Shown here: positions 24,849 to 33,348 of the stretch, one piece after another
Layout of the letters: each line of letters starts with the position of its first letter
Numbering within the stretch: position 1 is the stretch's first letter
NCBI GenBank assembly: GCA_016719755.1
Contig: JADJYM010000001.1
Span: 91,001 to 155,000 of the forward strand
Length of the DNA: 64,000 nt
Origin: Novosphingobium sp.
GTDB lineage: Bacteria; Pseudomonadota; Alphaproteobacteria; Sphingomonadales; Sphingomonadaceae
Direction of reading: 5' to 3'
The notes under the pieces: model-generated
The model's database searches: none
What the model was told of the DNA's origin: nothing
What the model saw: only the letters and a program-made list of their open reading frames with translations
Position numbers and translations under genes: made by a program

Positions 24849-26215
24849 GCTATCCTACCTACTTCGAAGCCTTCGATATCAAGCAGTTGCTGGCCGATTA
24901 TCCGGTCGGCGACGCGTTCGTGGCACGCTATGCCAAAATCAGCCGCGACGAACTTTTCGCGCTGCAGGACGCCCGCTTTCGTCAGCTGATGCGGCGCGGC
25001 TGGGAGATTCCCTTCTACCAGCGGTTGTGGGGCGCCATGGGCATAGAGGCAGGCGATATCAATGGCTTGGCTGATATTGCCAAGCTGCCGACCTATGACA
25101 AGTCGGACCTCATGGCCTCGATCGCGGCGCACCCGCCCTACGGTGATTTCGCGGGCCTTGGCGGCGCCAACCGCCCCCCGGCGATTCTCCACACCACCTC
25201 CGGCACCACCGGCCGCCCCCAGACCCTGCTGTTCGGCCCCAAGGGCCGCGAAGTGGGCAATTTGCTGGTCGGGCGGCTCTATCGCTGGCTTGGCCTGCAG
25301 CCTTCGGACGTGGTCCATTCGGTCTACGGCCACGGCATGATCAACGGCGGCCACTATATCCGCGAGGCCGTAACCCATTATACCAACTCGCTATTCCTGT
25401 CCGCAGGGACAGGGATAGAAACCCGTTCGGCCCAGCAGGTGCAACTGATGGCTGACTTTGGCGTCACGGTCGCGGTGGGCTTTGTCGACTATCTGCGCAA
25501 GCTGGCCGATACGGCCCGCGCCGAAGGGCTGATGGACCGGATCAATCTGCGCATGATCATCGGCCACCTCGGCACCGAAGACCGCGCCGCCACCGAGGCC
25601 GCCTGGGGCGGGGCCAAGGCCTATGACTGGTACGGGGTTGGCGATACCGGCTCGATCGCTGGCGAAGGGCCGGACCGTGACGGGCTCTATGTCTGGGAAG
25701 ACGCGCACTATCTTGAGCTTCTGGATGTCGACAGCGGCGCCCCGGTTGCCCCGGGCGGCACGGGGGACATGGTGGTGACCTGCCTCTACAAGGATGACAT
25801 CGCCCCCTGCATCCGCTTCAACACCCACGACATTACCCATGTCCTGGACGGGCAGGGCGAGATCGCGTTCCAGCGCATTGCCGGGTTCAAGGGGCGCAGC
25901 GACAACATGGTCAAGCTGCGCGGGATTAACCTGTTTCCCCACGCGGTCGGCGCACTGATCGAGAACCGCGCCGATCTGACTGGCGAGTATGTCTGCAAGG
26001 TCGTTCGCGATCCGGCGAGCCAGCGCGACGACATGACGGTGCTGATCGAAAGCCGCGGCGGGACCGATGCGGCGGAACTGGGCGAAGTGCTGCGGCGCGG
26101 ACTGGGCGTGGAAGTGCGGGTGGAGCTTTGCGCGCCCGGCAGCACCGCGCCGCTGACCCAGTTGGAAGTGCGCCAGAAGCCGCTGCGGCTGATCGACGAG
26201 CGCGGACTCAAATGA
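24845..26215 (+). CDS. PaaK-like AMP-forming acyl-CoA ligase (ANL superfamily)
   Basis: The 456-residue protein has the ATP-binding HTTSGTTGRPQ loop near residue 120, the YGVGDTGS motif where PaaK has YG-type adenine contacts, and the hinge GRSDNMVKLRGINLFP, which is characteristic of phenylacetate-CoA ligases. It should activate an aromatic or other carboxylic acid to its CoA thioester. The ATG at 24,845 overlaps the preceding stop (ATGA); the frame is open further up but inside the PrpD gene. It overlaps the amidase gene downstream by 4 bases. In combination, amide hydrolysis followed by CoA ligation is an attractive order. Confidence 0.9.
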   Translation: MSYPTYFEAFDIKQLLADYPVGDAFVARYAKISRDELFALQDARFRQLMRRGWEIPFYQRLWGAMGIEAGDINGLADIAKLPTYDKSDLMASIAAHPPYGDFAGLGGANRPPAILHTTSGTTGRPQTLLFGPKGREVGNLLVGRLYRWLGLQPSDVVHSVYGHGMINGGHYIREAVTHYTNSLFLSAGTGIETRSAQQVQLMADFGVTVAVGFVDYLRKLADTARAEGLMDRINLRMIIGHLGTEDRAATEAAWGGAKAYDWYGVGDTGSIAGEGPDRDGLYVWEDAHYLELLDVDSGAPVAPGGTGDMVVTCLYKDDIAPCIRFNTHDITHVLDGQGEIAFQRIAGFKGRSDNMVKLRGINLFPHAVGALIENRADLTGEYVCKVVRDPASQRDDMTVLIESRGGTDAAELGEVLRRGLGVEVRVELCAPGSTAPLTQLEVRQKPLRLIDERGLK

Positions 26216-27372
26216 CCGATTTTCAGGCCCTTGCCAGCGCCAACGCACCCTACGGAGCCTTCGTCGAGTTCGATTCCGGGGCGAACGGCGGAGCCGGTCC
26301 GCTGGGCGGGGTGACACTGGGCGTTAAGGCCAACATCATGGTCAAGGGACTGGCCTGGACCGCCGGCATGGAGCTTTACCGCACCCGCCGCGCGCACCGC
26401 GACGCGGCGGCAGTGGCGCTGCTGCGTGCGGCAGGGGCCGAAGTGCTGGGCACGCTTAACATGCACGAAGCCGCGCTGGGGGCGCATGGCGACAACCCGT
26501 TCTATGGAACCTGCCACAATCCCCGCCGCGCGGGCTTTTCGCCGGGCGGCTCGTCAAGCGGGAGCGCGGCAGCGGTGGCGGCAGGGCTGTGCGACCTGGC
26601 GCTGGGCACCGACACGCTGGGATCGATCCGCATCCCCGCCGCCTATTGCGGCGTCTATGGCCTTAAACCCACACACGGCGCGGTGAGCCAGGACGGGCTT
26701 GCCTGCCTTGAGCCCGAATTCGACTGCATCGGCCCGCTGGCCCGGTCGCTCGATCTGATAGAGCGGTGCTGGGCCGTGCTCTCGCCCGCCAGCCCGCCCC
26801 CGCCCCCGGTGCCGCTGCGGCGGATGCTGGTGCTGGACGGGCTGGGCGCAGTTACATGCGAACCGGCGGTCTTGTCAGCCTACGAAGCGGCACTCGCCCA
26901 GGCCAGACTGCCGCGAGAAACCCTGGCCCTGGCCGATGATGCGGCCGCGATCCGCCGCGCCGGGCTGGCCCGCGCCGGACAATGGCTGCTGCGCGATATG
27001 GGGCCGCTCTATCGTTCGGACAGTCCGCACTTTTCCGAAGAACTGCATTTCATCCTGGGGGCCTGTGCCCGGATGGCGCCGCAGGGTGAAGTGCTGGAAC
27101 GCACGCGGACCGCGCTGCACACCGCACTGGGCGATGATGGCGTGCTGATCCTGCCCACCGCGCCGCAGCCAGCCTTTGCCCACGGCACCCGTCCTCCGGC
27201 CAACCAGGCTGATTTTACCGCGCTGGCCTCTGTCGCAGGCCTGCCCGCACTGTCGATTCCGGCGGGCTGCGAGGCAGGCGGATTGCCTGTTGGCGTCCAG
27301 CTGGTCGGGCCGATGGGTTCGGAAAATGCGCTGATTGCACTGGCGCGACAGATCGAAGCGAAGGGAGATTGA
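26212..27372 (+). CDS. Amidase-signature family hydrolase
   Basis: The 386-residue protein has the Ser-cisSer-Lys triad: Lys39 in GVKANI, the Gly/Ser loop GGSSSGS (Ser115 as cis-Ser), and Ser138 in TLGSIRIPA as nucleophile. The C-terminal substrate domain is shorter than in many amidases. The ATG at 26,212 overlaps the ligase stop. It should release ammonia or an amine from an amide, for example a ring-fission amide or a carbamoyl compound. Together with the hydrolases at 10.2-12.6 kb it points to a nitrogen-containing substrate for the region. Confidence 0.9.
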   Translation: MTDFQALASANAPYGAFVEFDSGANGGAGPLGGVTLGVKANIMVKGLAWTAGMELYRTRRAHRDAAAVALLRAAGAEVLGTLNMHEAALGAHGDNPFYGTCHNPRRAGFSPGGSSSGSAAAVAAGLCDLALGTDTLGSIRIPAAYCGVYGLKPTHGAVSQDGLACLEPEFDCIGPLARSLDLIERCWAVLSPASPPPPPVPLRRMLVLDGLGAVTCEPAVLSAYEAALAQARLPRETLALADDAAAIRRAGLARAGQWLLRDMGPLYRSDSPHFSEELHFILGACARMAPQGEVLERTRTALHTALGDDGVLILPTAPQPAFAHGTRPPANQADFTALASVAGLPALSIPAGCEAGGLPVGVQLVGPMGSENALIALARQIEAKGD

Positions 27373-27375
27373 CCT

Positions 27376-27681
27376 ATGCGTATCGTGGTACTCTTCAACC
27401 TCAAGCCGGGCGTCGATCCGGCCGCCTATGAAGCCTGGGCGCGCGGCACCGACATTCCGGGGGTCAATGCGCTGTCTTCGGTTGATCGGTTTTCAGTGCA
27501 CCGGGCGACCGGCCTGTTCGGCAGCGATGCGCCTTCACCCTACCAGTATGTCGAGGTGATCGACATCGCCGCGCTCGATCCCTTCGTCGCCGAGATTTCG
27601 ACCGAGGCCTTTCAAAAGGTCGCCGCGGCCTTTGGTGACTTTGCGGAGAATCCCCAGTTCATCATGACGGAAGACCTGTGA
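27376..27681 (+). CDS. HapK/REDY-like small dimeric alpha+beta barrel protein
   Basis: The 101-residue protein starts MRIVVLFNLKPGVDPAAYEAWARGTDIP and ends with an AAFGDFAENPQFIMTEDL segment, which fits the ferredoxin-like fold of HapK-type REDY proteins and EthD relatives. HapK itself comes from a prodigiosin cluster, and related proteins appear in sphingomonad degradation operons, where the role is unknown. It sits between amidase and SDR genes with 3-base and 1-base junctions, so it is clearly part of the operon. It may be a small isomerase or a chaperone for a reactive intermediate; that is speculation. Confidence 0.7.
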   Translation: MRIVVLFNLKPGVDPAAYEAWARGTDIPGVNALSSVDRFSVHRATGLFGSDAPSPYQYVEVIDIAALDPFVAEISTEAFQKVAAAFGDFAENPQFIMTEDL

Positions 27682-28478
27682 TGGGCCGCTTTGCGGGCAA
27701 GACCGTGGTGGTGACCGGTTCGGGCCGACAGAAGGGACTGGGGCAGGCGATCCTCCAGCGCTTTGCCGACGAGGGCGCCAACTGCGTGGTGTCCGACCGT
27801 CATTTGGGCGAAGAGGCCGAGGCCGTTGCCGAAGACCTGCGCGCGCGCGGCGCGAGGGTTGCGGCCATCGCCTGCGACGTGGCGGACCCGGACCAGTGCG
27901 AGGCGCTGGTGCAGGGTGCGGTGGAAGCGTTTGGCGGGATCGACGTGTTCGTCAACAACGCCGGGATCGGCTTCATGATGACCCCGCTGCTGGAGGTGAA
28001 GGCGGCGGATTGGCAAACCGTGATCGGCGTGAACCTGTCCGGCGCGTTCCATTGCACCCAGGCAGCGGCGCGGGCGATGATCGCGCGCGGATCGGGAGGG
28101 CGGATCATCAACATCGCCAGCCAGGCCGCCAAGACCGGCTTTCCGCACCTGGCCGCCTATGTGAGTTCGAAGCACGGGATGATCGGCCTGACCCGCGCCT
28201 CGGCAATCGAGCTGGGCGGGCACGGTATCACGGTCAACGCGGTCTGCCCCAATCACGTCACGACTGCGCTGGGGGCGGAGCAGAACGCCTATTTCTCGAA
28301 GCTGCTCGGCTTTGATACGGTAGAGGCTTACCTTGCCAACATGAGCGCCAAGAACCCGATGGGGCGCCCCGGGCTGCCCGGCGACACTGCGGCGACCTGC
28401 GCCTGGCTGGCGAGCGCGGACGCGGGCTACATCACGGGCGAGGCGATCAACGTTTCGGGCGGCGAGGAGATGCACTGA
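27681..28478 (+). CDS. Short-chain dehydrogenase/reductase
   Basis: The 265-residue protein has a glycine-rich TGSGRQKGLGQ cofactor motif, an NNAGIG strand and a YVSSK catalytic block with a Ser upstream (NIASQ). It reduces or oxidises an alcohol/keto group with NAD(P). The ATG at 27,681 overlaps the HapK stop as TGATG, while a GTG three bases earlier is also possible. The next gene overlaps by one base. In the operon it may oxidise a hydroxyacyl or a ring diol; the substrate is unknown. Confidence 0.92.
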   Translation: MGRFAGKTVVVTGSGRQKGLGQAILQRFADEGANCVVSDRHLGEEAEAVAEDLRARGARVAAIACDVADPDQCEALVQGAVEAFGGIDVFVNNAGIGFMMTPLLEVKAADWQTVIGVNLSGAFHCTQAAARAMIARGSGGRIINIASQAAKTGFPHLAAYVSSKHGMIGLTRASAIELGGHGITVNAVCPNHVTTALGAEQNAYFSKLLGFDTVEAYLANMSAKNPMGRPGLPGDTAATCAWLASADAGYITGEAINVSGGEEMH

Positions 28479-29344
28479 TGCGCGAAGAGCGGATGGACTG
28501 GCCGAACGGTGCCCGGATCGCGCTGTCGGTCGTGGTCAATGTCGAGGAGGGCTCCGAACAGTCGGTCCTGCGCGGTGATCGCGGGATGGAACCGGTCGAC
28601 GAACTGGGCATTTTCATCAAGGGCCCGATCCGCAATTATTCAAACGAATCCAATTACCTTTACGGGATCAAGGCCGGGGCGCCACGGATCGTCAAGCTGC
28701 TGCGTCGCTATGACATCATGGCCAGCTGGACCGTTGCCGCGCAGAGCCTGGAAAACCATCCCGAAATCGCCGCTGCGATCGTCGAGCTGGGACACGAGCC
28801 GGTCAGCCATGGCTGGCGCTGGCTGCACCAGTTCCGCATGGACGAGGCGCAGGAGCGCGAGTTCATCCGGAAAGCCGTCGCCTCGATCGAGCGGACCTGC
28901 GGGCGCCGCCCCTCCGGCTGGCTGTCGCGCTATATGCTGACCGACAACACCCGCCGGCTGCTGGTGGAAGAGGGTTTTGCCTATCACATGGACGATTACT
29001 CGGGCGACGTTCCCTTCTGGGACCGGGACACCGTGCCGGGCAGGCCCATCGCCATCGTTCCCTACCAGGTCGACAACAACGACATGAAGATGTGGACCGA
29101 TCCGGCCGTCTCGCCCCATGCCTGGCTCGACTATGCGAAGGCGAATTTCGACCAGCTGTACCGCGAGGGCGAAGAGGGCAATCCCAAGATGATGTCGCTG
29201 GGGCTGCATCTGCGGATCATCGGGCGTCCCGGGCGGGTCTGGGCGCTCGAGGAGTTCTTCCGCCACGTCCGCTCGCACGGCGATGTCTGGATTGCCAGCC
29301 GCGAGGAAATCGCCGCCCATCTCGCCAAGGTTGAACCGGCGTGA
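28478..29344 (+). CDS. PuuE-like polysaccharide-deacetylase-family hydrolase (allantoinase type)
   Basis: The 288-residue protein has the PuuE hallmarks: DWPNGARIALSVVVNVEEGSE at the start, ASWTVAAQSLENHPE, and SHGWRW near residue 108, which in PuuE allantoinase forms part of the active site. A RYMLTDNTRRLLVEEGF block and a HLRIIGRPGR loop complete the fold. It has no signal peptide. It is the third NodB-type gene in the window and differs from the tandem pair at 10.8-12.6 kb by its canonical SHGWRW. A cyclic amide or ureide ring opening is the best guess from the family. Confidence 0.88.
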   Translation: MREERMDWPNGARIALSVVVNVEEGSEQSVLRGDRGMEPVDELGIFIKGPIRNYSNESNYLYGIKAGAPRIVKLLRRYDIMASWTVAAQSLENHPEIAAAIVELGHEPVSHGWRWLHQFRMDEAQEREFIRKAVASIERTCGRRPSGWLSRYMLTDNTRRLLVEEGFAYHMDDYSGDVPFWDRDTVPGRPIAIVPYQVDNNDMKMWTDPAVSPHAWLDYAKANFDQLYREGEEGNPKMMSLGLHLRIIGRPGRVWALEEFFRHVRSHGDVWIASREEIAAHLAKVEPA

Positions 29345-30093
29345 GCCTGCGGCTTGAAACCGAAGGCGCCGTCGCCCGGCTGCTGATCGACCGGCCGGAA
29401 AAGCGCAACGCCTTTAACCAGGCCATGTGGCTTGAACTGCCGGGCCTGCTCACCCGGGCCGATGCCGATCCTGCCGTGCGAGTGATCGTGGTTGAGGCTG
29501 CGGGTGGCGGGGTATTCTGTGCCGGGGCGGACATCGGCGAACTGATGGCCAACCGCGAGAACGAGGCATGGCTCGCCGCCAATCAGGCTGCGATCAACAC
29601 CGCGCAATGGGAACTGGCGCGCAGCCCCAAGCCGACCATCGCGATGATCGACGGGGATTGCGTGGGAGGAGGCTGCGGCCTGGCGCTGGCGTGCGATATC
29701 CGCCTGGCAACGCCCCGGGCGCGGCTGGGGATTACGCCCGCCAAGCTGGGGCTCGTCTATCCCTTGCACGATACCAAGCTGCTGATCGACGCGGTCGGCG
29801 CGTCCCAGGCCAGGCGGATCATGTTCACCGGGGCGCTGCTGGGCGCCGATGAAGCGCTGCGGATCGGACTGATCGACGATCTGGCCGAGAGCGCCGAGGC
29901 GCTGGCCGGAACGATTGCCGCCAACTCGCTGGACAGCACTCGCGCGATCAAGCGCTTCGTGCGCCGCATACTCGACGGCCAGACCGAGGACGACGCCGAT
30001 ACGCTGCGGATCTTTGCCGATGCCTTTGCCGGGGCGGATTTCCGGGAAGGCGCGGATGCCTTCCTCGCCAAGCGCAAGCCGGCCTTCCGATGA
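29341..30093 (+). CDS. Crotonase-superfamily protein lacking hydratase glutamates
   Basis: The 250-residue protein, started by GTG within the previous stop, has the crotonase oxyanion segments FCAGADIGE and DGDCVGGGCGLALACDI. In enoyl-CoA hydratase the two catalytic glutamates are the residue after GGGC and the one after the P of the PE motif; here these are Gly113 and Ala134 (GGGCGLA and TPAKLG). It is therefore unlikely to be an ordinary hydratase and may be an isomerase, decarboxylase, hydrolase or C-C lyase of a CoA thioester. It overlaps the VOC gene by 4 bases. Confidence 0.88.
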   Translation: MSLRLETEGAVARLLIDRPEKRNAFNQAMWLELPGLLTRADADPAVRVIVVEAAGGGVFCAGADIGELMANRENEAWLAANQAAINTAQWELARSPKPTIAMIDGDCVGGGCGLALACDIRLATPRARLGITPAKLGLVYPLHDTKLLIDAVGASQARRIMFTGALLGADEALRIGLIDDLAESAEALAGTIAANSLDSTRAIKRFVRRILDGQTEDDADTLRIFADAFAGADFREGADAFLAKRKPAFR

Positions 30094-30992
30094 GCGCGAA
30101 GGTATCCCACGGCGCGATCCTTGGCGCGCTGTCCTGCGTGCCCGATCTGGACGCAGCGCTTGCTGACTATTGCGGAGTTCTGGGGCTTGAATGCGTGCAC
30201 AGGGGCGTGCTGGACCCGGAGCTTGCGGCAAGCTGGGGCTACGCTGCAAGCGCGGGACGGCGCATGGCGCTGCTGCGTCCCGCCAGCGGCTTTCCGTGCT
30301 GGTACCGGCTGGTCGAACAGCCTGTCCCGCCAGACTATCGCCCGACCCGCAGTTATGGCTGGGCCAGCTTCGAACTGACCGTGAAGGACGTGTTCGAACT
30401 GCGTGAGCAGGTCCGGGATAGCACCTTCACCGTGCTGGGCGAACCCAAGGAGATCGCGGCAATTCCCTTCTTCGTCGCCATGCAGGCGCTGGGGAGCGGC
30501 GGCGAGATGCTGTACTTCAACGAGACGCGGGCGATGATGCCGGGCACCGATCTGCCTTTCGCGGTTTCGCGCGCGGATCAGGTGTTCATCGTGATTCTGG
30601 CCGCGCCCGACCGCCAGGCGGCGACCGACTGGTACCGCGACCGGCTGAAGCTGGACGAGGCCGATACCTTCCGCATTCCCTATTCGATGATCAACAAGGC
30701 CTTCGCGCAGCCGGACGATACGCTGACCGCGCTGACCATGATCCAGCAGGGCCGGATGCCGATTGTCGAGATCGACGAGTACCCGGCAGCGGCAAGGCTT
30801 CGGCCGTGTCTCGACGGTTCGCTGCCGCCCGGCAACGCTCTGGTGACGCTGGCGGTGCGCAGCCTTGACGAGCTTGGGCTGGACTGGATCGTGGCTCCCC
30901 GGCCACGCGCCGAAGCCCCGTATCTCGGCGCCCGCGCGGCAACGGTGCGGGGGCCTGCGGGCGAACTGCTGGAACTGGTCGAGCTGGCCTAG
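30090..30992 (+). CDS. Two-domain VOC-fold protein (glyoxalase/extradiol dioxygenase superfamily)
   Basis: The 300-residue protein contains two vicinal-oxygen-chelate modules. The first begins HGAILGALSCVPDLDAALADYCGVLGLE and ends with GEMLYFNET; the second begins VFIVILAAPDRQAATDWYRDRLKL and ends ELLELVEL. A type I extradiol dioxygenase would need His, His and Glu ligands in the C-terminal module, but its first strand has Val in the His position, so ring-cleaving activity is not supported. It could be an isomerase, epimerase or lyase. It is the last gene of the long operon and shares a CTAG with the stop of the facing gene. Confidence 0.8.
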   Translation: MSAKVSHGAILGALSCVPDLDAALADYCGVLGLECVHRGVLDPELAASWGYAASAGRRMALLRPASGFPCWYRLVEQPVPPDYRPTRSYGWASFELTVKDVFELREQVRDSTFTVLGEPKEIAAIPFFVAMQALGSGGEMLYFNETRAMMPGTDLPFAVSRADQVFIVILAAPDRQAATDWYRDRLKLDEADTFRIPYSMINKAFAQPDDTLTALTMIQQGRMPIVEIDEYPAAARLRPCLDGSLPPGNALVTLAVRSLDELGLDWIVAPRPRAEAPYLGARAATVRGPAGELLELVELA

Positions 30993-31963
30993 GGCAGGAG
31001 CAGTCCCGATCCGATTGTGCGGCGTCCCTCAAGCTCGGCATGGGCGCGCGCCACCTCGTCAAGCCGGTAGCGCTGGCCGATGATCGCCTCGATCACGCCG
31101 CGCTCTAGCAGATCGAACACGCGCGCGGAGCCGGCGGAGCGTTCTTCCGGCGTCAGGTAATAGTCGTAGAGCGCGGGTCGGGCGTTATAGAGCGAGCCGC
31201 GCAGCAGCAGTTCGCCCGGATTGATCGATTCGAGCGCGGAACTGGCCGCGCCATAGTTGACAATCATCCCGCGCCGTCCGGTTGCGGTGAGCGAGGCCTG
31301 CCACGTCGCCGCGCCGACTCCGTCGAAAGTCACCCGCACGCCTTCTCCGTCGGTCAATTCGCGGACCCGCTGGCCAGCATCCTCCTGGGTATAAAGGACA
31401 ACGTGATCGGCGCCCGCCGCGCGGGCAATCTCTGCCTTCGCCGAGGTGCTGACCGTGCCGATCACTGTGGCACCGATGTGCTTCAGCCATTGCACCAGCA
31501 TCAGTCCGACCCCGCCTGCCGCCGCGTGGACCAGTACCGCCTGGCCGGGCTCGACCCGCGCGCAGCGCTCGATCAGGAATTCGGCGGTGCAGGCCTTGAG
31601 CAGGGCCGCGGCCGCCAGTTCGTCGCTGATCGCGTCCGGCGTGCGGAACAGCAGTGCGGCGGGCACGGTCCGCGCTGTTGCATAGGTTCCGGGGAGTGGG
31701 CCGAAGGTGCAGACCCTGTCCCCTGCGGCAAGGTTCGTAACGCCGGGGCCGACCTGTTCGACAAATCCGGCGGCCTCCATGCCCAGACCGGTCGGCAGTC
31801 CGATCGGATAGGAGCCGCCGCGCTGGCCGATGTCGATGAAGTTCAGCCCGATCGCGGTATGGTGCATCAGCACTTCGCCCGGGCCTGGTTCGCCAGGGTC
31901 AAAGGATTCGCATTCCAGCACTTCCGGGCCGCCCTGAGCCCTGATCACGATCCGTTTTTCCAT
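30989..31963 (-). CDS. NADPH:quinone oxidoreductase family protein (zinc-free MDR)
   Basis: The 324-residue protein matches QorA-type medium-chain reductases: MEKRIVIRAQGGPEVL at the start, GLNFIDIGQRGG, the GDRVCTF strand, and a cofactor motif HAAAGGVGLMLVQ near residue 147. The structural zinc cysteines of alcohol dehydrogenases are absent. It is convergent with the VOC gene and divergent from the FAD monooxygenase gene at 32,108. It may detoxify or reduce a quinone or enone formed in the pathway; direct evidence is lacking. Confidence 0.9.
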   Translation of the reverse strand: MEKRIVIRAQGGPEVLECESFDPGEPGPGEVLMHHTAIGLNFIDIGQRGGSYPIGLPTGLGMEAAGFVEQVGPGVTNLAAGDRVCTFGPLPGTYATARTVPAALLFRTPDAISDELAAAALLKACTAEFLIERCARVEPGQAVLVHAAAGGVGLMLVQWLKHIGATVIGTVSTSAKAEIARAAGADHVVLYTQEDAGQRVRELTDGEGVRVTFDGVGAATWQASLTATGRRGMIVNYGAASSALESINPGELLLRGSLYNARPALYDYYLTPEERSAGSARVFDLLERGVIEAIIGQRYRLDEVARAHAELEGRRTIGSGLLLP

Positions 31964-32107
31964 GCTCCCCGGCTAAATGCGCAAGGGCGGATGCAGTCGC
32001 TTCTGCACATCACTCGCCGCAAGGCGGATAGTTTGGTTCATTTCCCCTCCGGCCATTCTGCAATCGTCCCATAGCTTTCCACCGAACAAGATGTGGAGCA
32101 GGGCGGT

Positions 32108-33313
32108 ATGTCCGCGGAAGAACGGTGCCAGGTTGTGATTGTCGGGGCGGGGCCGGTTGGCACCACCATGGCGACTTTGCTGGCCAAAGCGGGAATTGAT
32201 GTGATTGTCCTCGAAGCGAACGAGGATTGTGCCCAGGATCTGCGGGCATCGACCTTCCATCCGCCGACGCTGGAAATGCTCGATCAGGTGGACGTGACCC
32301 CGCTGCTGCTTGAGCGTGGGCTGAAGGCGCCGGTCTATCACTGGCGCGACCGGCGGTCTGGCGAAGTGATCGATTTCGATCTTTCCGAGATTGCGGATGT
32401 CACCCGCTATCCGTTCCGCATCCAGTGCGAACAGTACCACCTGTCGCGCGCCCTGGCCGAGGGTCTTGCGCGCTATTCGAATGCCAGCGTGCGGTTCCTC
32501 AATCGCCTTTTGGCCTTCGATCAGGACGATAGCGGTGTCACCGTTTTTGCCGAGACGCCGACCGACATCGCGCGAATCCGCTGCGATTTCCTGATTGCGG
32601 CGGATGGCGCGAACAGCGTGGTCCGCAAGTGGCTGGGGGTGCAGTTCGACGGGTTCACTTATCCCGAACGCTTCCTGTGCCTGTCCACCGACGAGGATCT
32701 GACCAGCTATCTCGATAACCTTGCTCTGGTGAACTACGTTTCGGATCCGGAAGAATGGCTGGTTCTGCTGCGGGTTCCGTCGGTATGGCGGGTGCTGCTG
32801 CCGACCGATGCCGCGCGTGGGGACGACGATCTGCGCTCGGACGCGACCAAGAACGCGATCTTCGAGCGGCTTATCGGCCACGGCGCCGATGTGAAGACCT
32901 TCCACCGCACGCTGTACCGGGTCCACCAGCGGGTCGCGAAAAGCTTCCTCGAAGGGCGGGTGATGCTGATCGGCGATTCCGCCCATCTCAACAATCCGCT
33001 GGGCGGGTTCGGGATGAATTCGGGCGTGCACGACGCGTTCAACCTGTTCGAGAAACTCATGCCCGCGCTCCAGACCGGCAAGCCCAACGGGTCGCTGGCC
33101 CTGTTCGATCGCCAGCGCCGCCAGGTGACCCACGCCTTTACCCAGGCGCAGACCATCGAGAACATGGAATTCATCCGCAGCGGCAATGCCGAAGGACACG
33201 AAAAGCGCCGTCAGGCCATGCTTGCGATCAAGCAGGATGACGAGCGCCGCCGCGCCTACCTGATGAAGCAGGCGATGTTCGAGAGCCTGGAGCAGGCTCG
33301 CGCTATCAACTGA
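32108..33313 (+). CDS. FAD-dependent aromatic hydroxylase (class A flavoprotein monooxygenase)
   Basis: The 401-residue protein has the N-terminal FAD motif VIVGAGPVGTTMATLLAKAG, the DG-type motif LIAADGANSVVRKWLG near residue 165, and the second FAD motif GRVMLIGDSAHLNNPLGGFGMN. This is the arrangement of PheA/TfdB- and 6-hydroxynicotinate-type hydroxylases, which insert oxygen into an aromatic ring with NAD(P)H. The ATG at 32,108 was preferred to the GTG at 32,093 because a GGAG site lies 10 bases upstream of it. It begins a three-gene plus-strand group with an AMDase-like and an aldehyde dehydrogenase gene. Nicotinate- or pyridine-type ring hydroxylation is one possibility. Confidence 0.88.
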   Translation: MSAEERCQVVIVGAGPVGTTMATLLAKAGIDVIVLEANEDCAQDLRASTFHPPTLEMLDQVDVTPLLLERGLKAPVYHWRDRRSGEVIDFDLSEIADVTRYPFRIQCEQYHLSRALAEGLARYSNASVRFLNRLLAFDQDDSGVTVFAETPTDIARIRCDFLIAADGANSVVRKWLGVQFDGFTYPERFLCLSTDEDLTSYLDNLALVNYVSDPEEWLVLLRVPSVWRVLLPTDAARGDDDLRSDATKNAIFERLIGHGADVKTFHRTLYRVHQRVAKSFLEGRVMLIGDSAHLNNPLGGFGMNSGVHDAFNLFEKLMPALQTGKPNGSLALFDRQRRQVTHAFTQAQTIENMEFIRSGNAEGHEKRRQAMLAIKQDDERRRAYLMKQAMFESLEQARAIN

Positions 33314-33348
33314 TCCGGTCGCATGCCGGAAAGACAGGAGTTCAGCTC

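Noticed and set aside
30090-30992. VOC protein as an extradiol ring-cleaving dioxygenase for the meta-cleavage tail
   Set aside because: The C-terminal module lacks the first His ligand, and it lies in a different operon from the hydratase and aldolase genes.
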